From: Candidatus Sacchlamyda saccharinae
GTDB taxonomy: Bacteria; Chlamydiota; Chlamydiia; Chlamydiales; Rhabdochlamydiaceae
DNA length: 64,000 nucleotides
NCBI GenBank assembly: GCA_030408505.1
Contig: JAUHQI010000002.1
Span: forward strand, 98,674 to 162,673
Reading direction: 5' to 3'
Every line of letters begins with the position of its first letter. Position 1 is the stretch's first letter. Positions 44,192 through 54,476 of the stretch are shown one piece after another. Under the pieces are notes generated by a model, which saw nothing but the letters and a program-made list of their open reading frames with translations, did no database searches and was not told where the DNA came from. The position numbers were made by a program, and so were the translations under genes.

Positions 44192-45318
44192 TCCTCCTCG
44201 CATTCTGCCTTCTCCTCCTCTGCATTCCAAAATTTATTGAAGAAAGACGTCTCATCAATCAAAAAGAAGCTTCTGAGCTCGCTGAAGAATTAGCTTTTTC
44301 ATTCTTTTACCCACACTCTAATTCCGAGCGGATCGAAATGCTTCAAGAGCACATTACCCGGATGGAAAACATCCAAAAGCGCGTTTCCAAATCGATTCTA
44401 GCAAAGCACTACATCGATTACCGAGATAGCATCTCACAAAAAGAAGAAAACCTGCGCGAGAGAAAAGAAAATTCTTCCGAAGACAGCATTTCCTTTTCTA
44501 CTCGGCAACACCATCACATCATCTCCTATACTACCCACACCGCAGAAGAACTCCTACTCTTCGCAGCCGTTGTGGATGAAGAGTTCCCTGAAGTCCTTGG
44601 CACATCAATCTTTACCATTGAGAATGAACTCATCCACGTCTACCCCTATGAAGACTTTAAAACGACCAACTTCCAACCATTTGCAAACCTCGTTTTAAAA
44701 AAAGTATTTGAAAATAGACCGACCGCCCTTCAAGTCACCACGCAAAATACAGAGCTCTACTTCCAGGATCAGCCTTCCCCCATCACCACCGACTTTTTGA
44801 AAGAAAACCTAGCCCTTCCCGACCCTACCTGCTACGACTACGGCTTTGACTGGGAATACCTAGGGCAAACGACAAACGGCTGCCAACTCATTCGATGCAA
44901 TATCTCGGAAGAAAGAGATATCTACGAAGAATTTCATATTCTTAAATACGACCAAGACCAATGGAACGTCACTGACTCCATTTCTGGCTGTCTTAGCGGG
45001 GAAATCAAAGGAGATAACCTCCATTTCGTGCAGACTGTATCAGAAGAATATTTACTAGCTAAAATCATCGAAGTCCAGCCAGCGCTCGAGTCTCACTACG
45101 ATCAAATTCCCATTAAAAATATTGGCACAGGGAAGGTTGGCTATACAGGGACAATGGAATTTGCCGCTCCCATTACACAAGAGGGCAAATTCTTAAAGCA
45201 CGATATCATCGCGTTTTATCCTTGTGAGGGGTGGCCCCCCTTTTCTGGACAAACATTCTACAAAGATGATTTTTTCATACTTGGTCTTGAATTCCTCTCC
45301 GAGCTCACCCAAAGATAA
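44170..45318 (+). CDS. Orphan with N-terminal membrane anchor
   Basis: 382 residues from ATG 44170 (a longer frame from 44107 lies wholly over the previous gene). One N-terminal helix (LILLAFCLLLLCIPKF) anchors a soluble acidic domain. Residues ~25-120 are predicted coiled or helical (EEASELAEELAF-like, ERIEMLQEHITRMENI); the rest is beta-rich. No catalytic motif seen. The 22-base overlap with the small membrane protein suggests a pair. Confidence 0.72.
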   Translation: MDTDKKLILLAFCLLLLCIPKFIEERRLINQKEASELAEELAFSFFYPHSNSERIEMLQEHITRMENIQKRVSKSILAKHYIDYRDSISQKEENLRERKENSSEDSISFSTRQHHHIISYTTHTAEELLLFAAVVDEEFPEVLGTSIFTIENELIHVYPYEDFKTTNFQPFANLVLKKVFENRPTALQVTTQNTELYFQDQPSPITTDFLKENLALPDPTCYDYGFDWEYLGQTTNGCQLIRCNISEERDIYEEFHILKYDQDQWNVTDSISGCLSGEIKGDNLHFVQTVSEEYLLAKIIEVQPALESHYDQIPIKNIGTGKVGYTGTMEFAAPITQEGKFLKHDIIAFYPCEGWPPFSGQTFYKDDFFILGLEFLSELTQR

Positions 45319-45733
45319 ACCCAATTAAATATATTAATATGGCCCTGTGAGACGACATCGAGGTGGGCAGAGTCCCACCGAGCTGCTCTCGCAGCCGACG
45401 GCTGTTATGGCAATGCGAAATTGGGCCGTGCGAAGCAGGATAGTGCTCCACACAGACTGCTGAGCGTAGGATCCGATTTATCGCAGCCAAAAAAGCTCAA
45501 GACACGAAGTGCCGACGGGCAAACGAAGATTTGCCCTGCAAAAAATCTATAGTGGCCCCACCTCCAACATCAATCTAATAATTTATTACTTTCCCTCTTC
45601 CTTCACCTCCTCCCCATATCTCTTGCGTTTATATTTAAGGATTTGGTACTCTTATAGGCATTAGTTTGGCAGATGAATTCATTGGCCGGTGTCAATGGAT
45701 TTTTTTTTAGAATTTTTGGAGAACCCCTAACCT
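45319..45733. other. 415-bp gene-free region, GC-richer, with several hairpins
   Basis: No convincing gene. About 45340-45540 is GC-richer than its flanks and holds several dyads: GGTGGG/CCCACC (45362-45379), a GCTGC/GCAGC hairpin at about 45382-45395, and GGGCAAA/TTTGCCC (about 45519-45538). It could be a structured RNA or a decayed repeat, but it does not match RNase P RNA, tmRNA, SRP RNA or tRNA by the signatures I looked for. From about 45545 on it is AT-rich and leads to rpsA. Confidence 0.4.
45623..45652 (+). promoter_or_regulatory. Candidate rpsA promoter
   Basis: TTGCGT (45623-45628), an 18-base spacer and TACTCT (45647-45652), about 80 bases upstream of rpsA. A moderate match. The only housekeeping-like pair seen before the translation operon. 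Confidence 0.35.
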
Positions 45734-47482
45734 ATGAATGATACCTTAAACGACTGGAATCAAAACAAAGTCATCGATGATATCGATTTTGACGAGAAAG
45801 AATCACAAGAATTTCAAGACCTCTTGAATGCAAGAGAGACCGGCTCTGATGGAGCCTCCACTTCCGGAATGGAGATCGGCCAAATCTTAAAAGGCCACAT
45901 CGTTGAAATCACAAAAGACTTTGTTGTCGTTGACGTTGGTCTAAAATCCGAAGGTCTCGTCCCAATTGCAGAATTTGAAGACCCCTCCTCCTTGGCCTTA
46001 GAAGCCGAAATTGAGGTTTTCCTTGATCAAGCAGAAGGTGACGATGGACAAATCGTCCTCTCCAGAGAAAAAGCTAGGCGCCAAAGACAGTGGGAATACA
46101 TCGTCAACAACTGTGAAGAAGGATCGATCGTTGAAGGAAAAGTCCTCCGCAAAGTCAAGGGTGGCCTCATGGTTGACATCGGAATGGAAGCCTTCCTTCC
46201 CGGCTCGCAAATTGATAACAAGAGAATCAAAAACCTCGACGACTATATCGGCGAAACCTTCGACTTCAAGATTCTCAAAATCAATATGGAGAGAAAAAAC
46301 ATCGTCGTCTCTCGAAGAGAACTGCTCGAAGAAGAGCGCATCTCTCGCAAGATTGAACTCCTTGAGAACATCAATGAAGGCGACGTCTGCAAAGGCGTTG
46401 TGAAAAACATCACCGACTTCGGGGTATTCCTCGATCTCGATGGCATTGATGGCCTCATGCACATCACCGACATGACCTGGAAGCGCATTAAGCATCCATC
46501 TGAAATGGTCAAAGTAGGTCAAGAACTCGATGTCATGATCTTACACGTCGACAAAGAAAAGGGACGTGTTGCTCTTGGAATGAAACAAAAAGAGAGCAAC
46601 CCATGGGAAGACATTGAAGCCCGTTATCCTACTGGAACTCACGTAAAAGGAAAAATCGTCAACCTCGTTCCTTACGGAGCCTTTATTGAAATCGAGCCCG
46701 GCATTGAAGGACTTATCCACGTCTCAGAAATGTCTTGGGTAAAAAACATCACCGACCCCTCTGAAATGGTCAAAAAAGGCGATGAAGTAGAAGCCATCGT
46801 CCTCGGCGTTCAGAAAGAAGAAGGGAAAATTTCTCTTGGAATCAAACAACTCGAGAAAAACCCTTGGGAAGATGTCGAAGCAAAATACAACGTCGGTAAA
46901 AACGTCAAAGGAGAAGTTCGTAACCTCACGAACTACGGCGCATTTGTCGAGCTAGAGCCTGGAGTAGAAGGACTTATCCACATCTCCGACCTCAGCTGGA
47001 TCAAAAAAGTTTCTCACCCCTCTGAAGTACTCAAGAAAGGTGAAGAAGTAGAAGCCATTGTACTCTCTGTTGATATCGAGAGCAAAAAAATCACACTTGG
47101 TGTGAAACAGCTAAGCGAAAACCCTTGGGAATCCATTGAAAAAACAACACCTGTTGGTTCAATTGTCAAAGGGACCGTAAATAAAACAACAGCTTTCGGA
47201 GCCTTCGTAGAGCTAGAAAACGGCCTGGAAGCACTTGTGCACGTCACAGAGCTATCCGATCAGCCATTTGGGAAAGTAGAAGACATCCTCAAAGAAGGGG
47301 ATGCCATCACCGCCAAAGTGATTAAACTCGATCCTGAACACAAGAAAATCGCTCTTTCAATCAAAGAACACCTCATCGATACGAATGAAGTAAACCGCGA
47401 TGACATTGTGATTGGCGAGACCAAAAAGAAAACTGCAAAAAAGAAGAAAACAGAAACGCAGGAAGAAGAAAGCAATGAATAA
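45734..47482 (+). CDS. rpsA: 30S ribosomal protein S1
   Basis: 582 residues with six S1 repeats. Later repeats end with the recurring [13 protein letters not shown] and NPWED.E pattern, for example [20 protein letters not shown] and [20 protein letters not shown]. The basic tail [19 protein letters not shown] is typical of chlamydial S1. It binds mRNA on the 30S subunit. Overlaps nusA by 8 bases. Confidence 0.97.
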   Translation: MNDTLNDWNQNKVIDDIDFDEKESQEFQDLLNARETGSDGASTSGMEIGQILKGHIVEITKDFVVVDVGLKSEGLVPIAEFEDPSSLALEAEIEVFLDQAEGDDGQIVLSREKARRQRQWEYIVNNCEEGSIVEGKVLRKVKGGLMVDIGMEAFLPGSQIDNKRIKNLDDYIGETFDFKILKINMERKNIVVSRRELLEEERISRKIELLENINEGDVCKGVVKNITDFGVFLDLDGIDGLMHITDMTWKRIKHPSEMVKVGQELDVMILHVDKEKGRVALGMKQKESNPWEDIEARYPTGTHVKGKIVNLVPYGAFIEIEPGIEGLIHVSEMSWVKNITDPSEMVKKGDEVEAIVLGVQKEEGKISLGIKQLEKNPWEDVEAKYNVGKNVKGEVRNLTNYGAFVELEPGVEGLIHISDLSWIKKVSHPSEVLKKGEEVEAIVLSVDIESKKITLGVKQLSENPWESIEKTTPVGSIVKGTVNKTTAFGAFVELENGLEALVHVTELSDQPFGKVEDILKEGDAITAKVIKLDPEHKKIALSIKEHLIDTNEVNRDDIVIGETKKKTAKKKKTETQEEESNE

Positions 47483-48752
47483 AGATCTCGTCGCGATATT
47501 CGAATACCTCGAAAGAGAAAAAGGGATCAAGCGCGATATTATTATCGAAGCTATCGAAGAAGCCCTACGAGTTGCTGCCCGTAAAAGCATCAAAGGGCTC
47601 ATCAACGTCTCTGTGAAAATCGACCAAAAGTCTGGCAACATCGAAGTATTTGCCCAGAAAGAAGTTGTCGAGGAAGTGACCATTCCAGAAGAAGAAATCT
47701 CCCTGGAAGAGGCCCAAGAGCAAGATGAAAATATCGAACTCGGTGAATGGGTAGACGTAGAAGCAACTCCTGCCGATTTTGGACGGATTGCTGCACAAAC
47801 GGCTAGACAAGTCATCGCGCAAAAACTGCGCGGTGCAGAAAGAGACGTTATCTACGAAGAATATCGCCACAGGATCAACGAAATCATCTCTGGTACTGTA
47901 AAGCGAGTGGTACGCGGCGCCACCCTTATTGTAGACCTTGGCAAAGTAGAAGCCATCCTCCCCGATCGCTTCTATCCTAAAACCGAACACTACAACATCG
48001 GAGAGAGAGTACAAGCCCTTCTCCTTGAAGTACGCGACACAGAGAGCGGAGGAGCCGAGGTTATATTATCTCGCTCGCACCCAGAGCTTGTGAAACAGCT
48101 CTTCTTGCAAGAAGTGCCAGAGCTAGAAGATGGCACCGTTCAAATCGAGAGAATCGTACGCGATGCAGGGTATAGAACAAAACTTGCTGTTACCTCAAGC
48201 GACTTCAAAGTCGATCCCGTAGGAGCATGCGTTGGAGTACGCGGAACAAGAGTGAAAAACATTATCCGAGAACTAGAAAATGAGAAGATCGATATCATCC
48301 CCTTCTCGGAAGACAAAGTTCAGCTTCTTGAAAACGCCCTAGCCCCCATCGAAATCAAAAAAATTAGCATGAGCGATGATGAGTCTACGATCTCCATCGT
48401 TGTCGATGATGAGAGTTACCCCATCGTTCTTGGTAAAAGAGGGATGAATACCCGCCTCTGCGGGCAACTCATCGGAGCAGAGCTCAACGTACAAAGGATG
48501 AGCGAATACCAGACAACAATGAGCATCCAAAGAGCTCAGCTCGCATTGATGGATGATCCAAGTCTGGATGAAGCCCTTGAAATAGAAGGAATGAACCCCC
48601 TCGTCCGGGATTCACTCATTTCTGCAGGCTTTGATACACCTCGCAAAGTACTCAGTGCAAAGCAGTCAGAATTAGAAAGCATCTTCCCAGAAAGTAGCAA
48701 AGAAATGGTCGAAAAGATTCTGGAGGATGTTCGACAAAGGAAACAGTCGTAA
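47475..48752 (+). CDS. nusA: Transcription elongation/termination factor NusA
   Basis: 425 residues from ATG 47475. N-terminal RNA-polymerase-binding domain (1-130), S1 domain ([20 protein letters not shown]), KH domains with [19 protein letters not shown] and [20 protein letters not shown], and a helix-hairpin-helix tail. An upstream in-frame start at 47412 lies inside rpsA and is ignored. Confidence 0.96.
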   Translation: MNKDLVAIFEYLEREKGIKRDIIIEAIEEALRVAARKSIKGLINVSVKIDQKSGNIEVFAQKEVVEEVTIPEEEISLEEAQEQDENIELGEWVDVEATPADFGRIAAQTARQVIAQKLRGAERDVIYEEYRHRINEIISGTVKRVVRGATLIVDLGKVEAILPDRFYPKTEHYNIGERVQALLLEVRDTESGGAEVILSRSHPELVKQLFLQEVPELEDGTVQIERIVRDAGYRTKLAVTSSDFKVDPVGACVGVRGTRVKNIIRELENEKIDIIPFSEDKVQLLENALAPIEIKKISMSDDESTISIVVDDESYPIVLGKRGMNTRLCGQLIGAELNVQRMSEYQTTMSIQRAQLALMDDPSLDEALEIEGMNPLVRDSLISAGFDTPRKVLSAKQSELESIFPESSKEMVEKILEDVRQRKQS

Positions 48753-48783
48753 ATTAGCTGTTTCCCAAAAGAGGTTATAAAGG

Positions 48784-51180
48784 TTGGCAAAAAATCTAAA
48801 AGTTAAAATAAAAAACGCTCAGCTCGCTGAAGCGTTGAATCTCGATAAGCTTAAGAAAAAGAAAAAAGAAGAAGCTGCTGCAAAGAAATCCCCTGCGCCC
48901 AAAAAGAAAGCAGCCGAAGCTCCTATTTCTAAAGAACCTGCCAAAGAGGAAAAAGCCGCTCCTCCTCCTCCGCCTCCTGAAACAGAAAAAGTCGCTAAAC
49001 CTGAGCCCAAAGTAGAAAAACCAGCTCCTGAAGAAAAGCCTAAAGCAAAACCAGTAGTCGTAGATGATTTTCGCAAACCGAAAATCATTCGCAGGAAAGC
49101 AGCACCCATTCAAAGACTCCCCGTTACGCGAAAAGAATCGCCAAAAACGGCAAAGCCGGGAGAAAAGAAGCCAGCAGCTAAGTCTACCTCAACAGAAAAG
49201 CCTAAAACAACCACTCAGCCTTCGACCCCCTCAAGACCCGGCTCTTTCAAAGATTTCCGCGAAGTACGATCGCAAAGAAAACCAAGTCAGCAGAAATCCT
49301 TTGATGCCCGTGACCGAATGGGACTCCGCGATAGAGACGATGACAGGTGGCGCAAACGAAGAAACCACAAAAAATTCTCAGGCCCAAGAGAAGACCTCAC
49401 TATCCGTCCTAAAGCGCTTCACCTCCGGCTGCCCATCACCGTAAAAGACCTCGCCGTCGAGATGAAACTCAAAGCCTCACAGCTCATCTCCAAGCTCTTC
49501 GCTCAGGGGATGGCCGTCACCATCAACGACTTCCTAGACGACGAGACAACCGTACAACTGCTCGGACATGAGTTCCAATGCGAAATCACCATCGATACTT
49601 CAGAAGAAGAACGGATCAAAATCACCGATAAGACCATCAAAGAAGAGATCGCCGCATCTGATCCAGAACAACTCGTCTTAAGACCCCCAGTCATCACCTT
49701 CATGGGACACGTCGACCACGGTAAAACCAGCCTCATCGACGCCATCCGTAAAAGTGACATTACCGCAGGCGAAGCCGGAGCCATCACCCAACACATCGGT
49801 GCCTTCAAATGCAGTAGCGCAGTTGGTGACATCACCATCTTAGACACCCCCGGTCACGAAGCCTTTTCCGCCATGCGCGAGCGCGGAGCAGAAGTGACAG
49901 ACCTCGTAGTACTCGTCATCGCCGGTGATGAAGGAATGCGCGACCAAACAGTCGAAGCCCTCAACAAAGCCAAAGAAGCAAACGTCCCCATCGTCGTAGC
50001 CATCAACAAAAGCGATAAACCCGGTTACAACGCCGAAAATATCTACCGAGAACTCTCTGAGCACGAACTCCTCCCAGAAGCCTGGGGCGGTACCACCATC
50101 ACCGTCAATTGCTCAGCCACATCAGGCGAAGGGGTAAAAGAACTCCTCGAGATGCTCTCACTACAATCCGAAGTACTCGAACTCAAGGCAGATCCTGCAG
50201 CCAGAGCTAGAGGCTCTGTTGTCGAGTCCGCCATGCATAAAGGCCTAGGTTCTGTCGCCACCCTACTCGTCCAAAATGGAACACTAAAGATCGGCGATCC
50301 CATCGTCTTCGACGTCAGCTACGCTAAAGTCAAAACTATGCACGACGAACACGGAAACGAACTTAAGGAAGCAGCCCCATCTACACCGGTAAAAATCACC
50401 GGACTATCTGGGCTCCTAGAAGCCGGCAGCGAATTCATTGCCGTCTCAAGCGAAAAAGAAGCCCGCAACATCGCCTCCGTCAGAAAGGAAGAACACAAAC
50501 ACAAACTCCTCATAAAAGGCAAGCGAGGCCTCGAAGCTCTCCTAGAGTCTAAAGCCGCTCCAGAGAAAAAAGTCCTCCACGTCCTCCTTCGTGCCGACGT
50601 ACAAGGATCGCTCGAAGCGCTTAGACACTCTCTTGAAAAAATCAAGTCAGACAAAGCCGAACTCAACATCGTCTCCGAAGGGATCGGACAGATCTCCGAG
50701 TCTGACATCGCCTTAGCCGGAGCCTCAGGTGCCGTAATCCTAGGCTTCCACACCAAAGTCGAAAGCCACGCCGAGAGCCTCATCAAAGAGAAAAAAGTCA
50801 CCGTCAAGCTCCACGACATCATCTACCACGCTGTCGATGACATCAAAGAACTCATGAGAAGCCTCCTAGACAAACTCGAGCAAGAAAACGACATGGGCTC
50901 TGCTGAGGTTAAAGCCGTCTTCAAATCCTCCCATCTAGGACGCATCGCCGGTTGCCAAGTAAACGATGGCATCATCAAACGGAGCCACCATGCACGCCTC
51001 AAACGAAACGGTGAAGTGCTCTGGAAAGGCCAAATCGCCTCGCTGAAAAGAGAGAAAGAAGATGTACGCGAAATAAGCAAAGGCCTAGAGTGCGGAATCC
51101 TCCTCCAAGGTTTTAATGAATTCGAAGTGGGCGACATCATCGAATCTTACGAAATCACCTACCTAGAACAGGAACTTTGA
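48784..51180 (+). CDS. infB: Translation initiation factor IF-2 (TTG start)
   Basis: 798 residues. An in-frame TAA at 48778 forces a start after it, so TTG 48784 ([13 protein letters not shown]) is chosen; it resembles the chlamydial IF-2 N-terminus (KNLKLKIKNAQL, from memory). A Lys/Ala/Pro-rich N-terminal third is followed by the GTPase: [14 protein letters not shown] (P-loop about 311), [17 protein letters not shown] and SATSGEG. C-terminal IF2 domains follow. GAGG lies 9-13 bases upstream. Confidence 0.95.
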   Translation: MAKNLKVKIKNAQLAEALNLDKLKKKKKEEAAAKKSPAPKKKAAEAPISKEPAKEEKAAPPPPPPETEKVAKPEPKVEKPAPEEKPKAKPVVVDDFRKPKIIRRKAAPIQRLPVTRKESPKTAKPGEKKPAAKSTSTEKPKTTTQPSTPSRPGSFKDFREVRSQRKPSQQKSFDARDRMGLRDRDDDRWRKRRNHKKFSGPREDLTIRPKALHLRLPITVKDLAVEMKLKASQLISKLFAQGMAVTINDFLDDETTVQLLGHEFQCEITIDTSEEERIKITDKTIKEEIAASDPEQLVLRPPVITFMGHVDHGKTSLIDAIRKSDITAGEAGAITQHIGAFKCSSAVGDITILDTPGHEAFSAMRERGAEVTDLVVLVIAGDEGMRDQTVEALNKAKEANVPIVVAINKSDKPGYNAENIYRELSEHELLPEAWGGTTITVNCSATSGEGVKELLEMLSLQSEVLELKADPAARARGSVVESAMHKGLGSVATLLVQNGTLKIGDPIVFDVSYAKVKTMHDEHGNELKEAAPSTPVKITGLSGLLEAGSEFIAVSSEKEARNIASVRKEEHKHKLLIKGKRGLEALLESKAAPEKKVLHVLLRADVQGSLEALRHSLEKIKSDKAELNIVSEGIGQISESDIALAGASGAVILGFHTKVESHAESLIKEKKVTVKLHDIIYHAVDDIKELMRSLLDKLEQENDMGSAEVKAVFKSSHLGRIAGCQVNDGIIKRSHHARLKRNGEVLWKGQIASLKREKEDVREISKGLECGILLQGFNEFEVGDIIESYEITYLEQEL

Positions 51181-51186
51181 GCCCGT

Positions 51187-51558
51187 ATGGAGAAGAAGAG
51201 AATCCCCCGGCTCAACTCCCTCCTCAAAGAGGTCCTTGCAGAAGTGATCCGTGGTGAAGTAAAAGACCCCCGCATGGCACCGCTCGTAACCGTTACAAGC
51301 GTCGATATCTCCAAAGACCTGCACCACGCCAAAGTCTACGTCAGCATCATCGGTAGCGACAAAGAAAAACGCGAAACCCTCGAAGCCCTCGAATCCGCTG
51401 CCGGCTTCATCGGCGTCAATGCCGCTAAAAAAGTCACTATGCGCTACTTCCCCACCCTCACCTTCAAACTCGACACCACCGTCGACGAGCAAATGAAAAT
51501 CGACGCCCTCATCGAAAAAATCCACCGCGAAGAAGACACCCGCCCTCATGAAAATTAG
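51187..51558 (+). CDS. rbfA: Ribosome-binding factor A
   Basis: 123 residues. RIPRLNSLLKEVLAEVIRGEVKDPRMAPLVTVTSVDISKDL matches RbfA (key words KDPRM, TSVDIS); AKVYVSIIGSDKEK follows. It binds the 30S subunit during maturation. The 3' end overlaps truB by 11 bases. Order infB-rbfA-truB is the common bacterial one. Confidence 0.94.
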   Translation: MEKKRIPRLNSLLKEVLAEVIRGEVKDPRMAPLVTVTSVDISKDLHHAKVYVSIIGSDKEKRETLEALESAAGFIGVNAAKKVTMRYFPTLTFKLDTTVDEQMKIDALIEKIHREEDTRPHEN

Positions 51559-52234
51559 TGAAGGCATCCTCCCCGTCAACAAACCCCCCGGCAAAACCTC
51601 CTTTAGCCTCATCACAGCCCTACGCAAAATAACCAATATCCGTAAGATCGGCCATGCCGGCACCCTCGACCCCTTCGCTGACGGCGTCATGATCCTCCTC
51701 ATCGGCAAAGAATTCACCCGAAAGTCAGACACCTTCCTCAATCACGATAAAGAATACATCGCCACCCTCACCCTCGGCGCCACCACCACCACCTTTGATC
51801 CCGAAGGAGAAATCACCTCCCAAAACGACCACATCCCCACGCTCGCTCAGATCCACCAAGCCCTCACCCAATTCCAAGGGTCCATCACCCAGATCCCCCC
51901 GATGTACTCCGCCAAAAAAGTAAAAGGAAAAAAACTCTACGAACTCGCCCGAAAAGGGATAGAAATCCCCCGCCAGCCCATCCAAGTCACCGTTACCACC
52001 ACCCTCCTTAGCTACGACTACCCCACCCTCACCCTCAAAGTCGCCTGCACCAAAGGGACCTACATCCGCACCCTCGCCCACGATCTTGGTGGACACCTCA
52101 CCTGCGGCGCCCACCTAAAAAAATTGACCCGCACAAAGTGCGGGCCATATACCTTAGAGGATTGTATAAACGGACAGGATCTTTATCCAGCTGCAGGTTT
52201 CATAGAGAGCGGTCTACCATTTGCAGCAGAGTAA
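51548..52234 (+). CDS. truB: tRNA pseudouridine(55) synthase
   Basis: 228 residues, shorter than E. coli TruB because the PUA tail is reduced, as in other chlamydiae. The catalytic Asp is in GHAGTLDPFADGVMILLIGKEF; MYSAKKVKGKKLYELARKG and TKGTYIRTLAHDLG are also diagnostic. It modifies U55 of tRNAs. The 3' end overlaps the convergent orphan by 52 bases. Confidence 0.95.
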   Translation: MKISEGILPVNKPPGKTSFSLITALRKITNIRKIGHAGTLDPFADGVMILLIGKEFTRKSDTFLNHDKEYIATLTLGATTTTFDPEGEITSQNDHIPTLAQIHQALTQFQGSITQIPPMYSAKKVKGKKLYELARKGIEIPRQPIQVTVTTTLLSYDYPTLTLKVACTKGTYIRTLAHDLGGHLTCGAHLKKLTRTKCGPYTLEDCINGQDLYPAAGFIESGLPFAAE

Positions 52235-53529
52235 TCTCTGGCCCTTTTTGCAAGACCTTTCCCAATTACACCTGGTGCACCATCTAAAACTCGGTGTGCG
52301 TCTTCGTTAGCTTTTACTCTCCTTACACTCATAGCAGCGTCTGGAATAACTGAGATCCTTCCAGATTGGAGTCCTTCGCAAAATGCAATTTGCATTTTGG
52401 GAATCATCAGTCCTCCAGCGAAATGAACAGCATTCAGCCTACTCCATTTCAGATATGTTTTCTGAACTGCATCACTGAAGCAGGCAAAAGCCTGATCTAT
52501 TTCAACTGTTGCCGTTCCTAACAACTCAGGACTTTCCTTAGAAATTTGCAGTACTTTAGAAATCACTTCTGGATCGCTCTTTATTGGCCTTTCAGTAGAT
52601 GCACCCATACTTGGTGCGACTCCACTTGGTAGCCCAGAATAGATATTAGGAGCTTGCCTTCCTAAAAATGGAACGCCATAAGGGAATGGTCGATTATTGA
52701 CTGCAAGCAACTCACTATCTATTTTCTGCGCAGACTCTGAAAAACAAAAATTCCTTAATTGCAACAACACAAATTCTTCTTCAGAAAGATTCGGTGGATA
52801 AAAACTTGTATCTTCTTCAACAAATTCCTCATATCTTCGATTTCCTTCTTCACTAAGGAAAGAAGCTAACTGCAAAATTCTCTTTCTATCAACTTCGGGT
52901 TTATCAAGTATATCCAGAATAATTCTATAAATTTTCTTATCGGTTTTTTTCTTATCGCCTACAAGACCGCAAAACTCCTGTAGTATCCTTACTTGTGCTT
53001 GACGAGCTTGACCAAGATGCTGCGGACTTTCCTTCAGTTTTTCAAAACAAAATTCATTCCATTTTCCCCTTATACCTTCAGAAAATCCATCTATTTTAGC
53101 AAATGCTTGAGTAACTTTATTCTTCTGAAGAAGTGCGACAATTGCCGATGCAACCTCTGTATCATTAACTATAATTTTCACTTCTTGTAATCTTTCAGAA
53201 ATTGTTTTTGAATCTTTAGCAATAGTAGGTGCTGGGGAATGAGCTGTAGGTGTTATATTGGATTGTTGTACAGTTGTTCTACCTCCAAGGCTACTTGCTG
53301 ATTCTTTAAAACTTGTATCTAGATCACTATCTCGAAATAAATATGTACTCACTAGTGAAGCAATAGTTTTTAGGGCAGACGTTATAGGAGAAAAAAACCA
53401 ACTTATAACGCGAGATCCTCCACCAAGGAAACTAGTCTTAGAAGTGGTGGCTTCAGACTTTATGGATGTGCCAGCAGCCTGAGCCGCAGCAGCTTTTACA
53501 AGAGCATTTAATCCTGAACCTGTAGTCAT
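52183..53529 (-). CDS. Orphan, 448 residues, inserted between truB and ribF
   Basis: Not recognised. Ala/Ser/Thr-rich, flexible N-terminus, then a hydrophobic patch RVISWFFSPITSALKTIASLV (about 40-60, quoted partly), a disordered linker, and a helical body. No catalytic motif. In Chlamydia truB and ribF are neighbours, so this is an insertion on the opposite strand. A flexible N-terminus, own promoter and AT-rich upstream DNA fit a type III effector or inclusion protein; this is inference. GAGG lies 8 bases upstream of the ATG. Confidence 0.75.
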   Translation of the reverse strand: MTTGSGLNALVKAAAAQAAGTSIKSEATTSKTSFLGGGSRVISWFFSPITSALKTIASLVSTYLFRDSDLDTSFKESASSLGGRTTVQQSNITPTAHSPAPTIAKDSKTISERLQEVKIIVNDTEVASAIVALLQKNKVTQAFAKIDGFSEGIRGKWNEFCFEKLKESPQHLGQARQAQVRILQEFCGLVGDKKKTDKKIYRIILDILDKPEVDRKRILQLASFLSEEGNRRYEEFVEEDTSFYPPNLSEEEFVLLQLRNFCFSESAQKIDSELLAVNNRPFPYGVPFLGRQAPNIYSGLPSGVAPSMGASTERPIKSDPEVISKVLQISKESPELLGTATVEIDQAFACFSDAVQKTYLKWSRLNAVHFAGGLMIPKMQIAFCEGLQSGRISVIPDAAMSVRRVKANEDAHRVLDGAPGVIGKGLAKRARDYSAANGRPLSMKPAAG

Positions 53530-53561
53530 AATAATTACCTCTTACTATTGTTTTTATTTTA

Positions 53562-53591
53562 ATTATAACATAAATATTATTTTTTAGTAAA
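53562..53591 (-). promoter_or_regulatory. Promoter of the 448-residue orphan
   Basis: Read on the minus strand: TTTACT (53591-53586), an 18-base spacer and a perfect TATAAT (53567-53562), about 35 bases before the ATG in very AT-rich DNA. Confidence 0.55.
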
Positions 53592-53778
53592 GAATATGTT
53601 AAATATACAACATTTAGCAAATTGCTTGTAATCAGCAGTTTAAGCAGAAGTTTGCAAAAAATTTTTATATCAGTCTCAAATCGCTGATTATTAGGTTTTT
53701 ACAGTGTATTCTTGATGGAAATTAAGGGCATAAATTGAGTATTTGTTATTATTGCCCCTCGCTGCTAGAATCGTCAGG

Positions 53779-54366
53779 ATGATTATCTTAGAAGATTTTA
53801 ACGAAAACACCTCACCCTCAAGACCTTGCGCTATGACCATTGGCAGTTTTGATGGGGTCCATTTGGGACACCAGAAGATCTTGCAGAGATTGAGGGATAT
53901 GGTGGGGCCGAAGGGCTCTGTGGCGGTCTTTACTTTTTCAAATCATCCTACTCATGTTCTTCCTGGTAGAGATCCAGTGATGTTGATTTGTTCAAAGAAG
54001 GAGAAGCTCGAGTTTCTTGAAAAGTGTGGCGTTGATGTTGTCTATTGCATCCCCTTTACGCTTGAATTTGCGAAAATGACTTACGCCGAGTTTTTGCAAA
54101 CACTGATGAAGAATTGCCCGTTTGATTTTCTCGTTTTAGGAGAAGGTGCTTGTCTGGGGAAAAAACGTGAGGGCACACCAGAGCTTGTAACGGATCTTGG
54201 GGCAAAACTTGGTTTTCAAACGGAGTATCTTTCGAAGTTGCAAGAAGGAGAATCTGTGATTTCATCTGGATCAATTCGCAAAGCCATTAAAGAGGGAAAC
54301 TTCAAGCAAGCCAGCGTTCTTCTTGGAAGAACACTAAAACCATCTTCAGACGGCACTCTCAACTAG
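53779..54366 (+). CDS. ribF: RibF-like FMN adenylyltransferase lacking the riboflavin kinase domain
   Basis: 195 residues from ATG 53779 against about 300 for bifunctional RibF. The FAD synthetase half is complete: TIGSFDGVHLGHQKIL (nucleotide binding), TFSNHPTHVL and ISSGSIRKAIKEGNF. The protein stops just after VLLGRTL, exactly where the riboflavin kinase domain would begin. No remnant of it follows; DNA to the next gene is AT-rich and non-coding. So the gene seems to make only FAD from FMN. Its place between truB and ychF is the chlamydial one. Confidence 0.9.
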   Translation: MIILEDFNENTSPSRPCAMTIGSFDGVHLGHQKILQRLRDMVGPKGSVAVFTFSNHPTHVLPGRDPVMLICSKKEKLEFLEKCGVDVVYCIPFTLEFAKMTYAEFLQTLMKNCPFDFLVLGEGACLGKKREGTPELVTDLGAKLGFQTEYLSKLQEGESVISSGSIRKAIKEGNFKQASVLLGRTLKPSSDGTLN

Positions 54367-54388
54367 TCTAAAAAAATACACATTGCCC

Positions 54389-54418
54389 TTTACTTTTTCC
54401 TAACAACTTGCTTACAAT
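54389..54418 (+). promoter_or_regulatory. Promoter of the 267-residue orphan
   Basis: TTTACT (54389-54394), an 18-base spacer and TACAAT (54413-54418), with a strong ribosome-binding site (CGGAGG) downstream at about 54465. Confidence 0.5.
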
Positions 54419-54476
54419 GCTTTCACTTTAGCCATAACGGGCAGATTTTGAAACTTAATTTTTAACGGAGGAATAT

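Noticed and set aside
45305..45490. Leftward 61-residue open frame in the gene-free region before rpsA
   Set aside because: No ribosome-binding site, overlaps the end of the previous gene, and the protein is compositionally unlike a real gene; the region is better seen as structured non-coding DNA.
45340..45540. RNase P RNA, tmRNA or SRP RNA
   Set aside because: None of the conserved signature strings (such as GAGGAAAGTCC, the tmRNA tRNA-like ends, or the SRP GGAAG-GCAGC core) are present.
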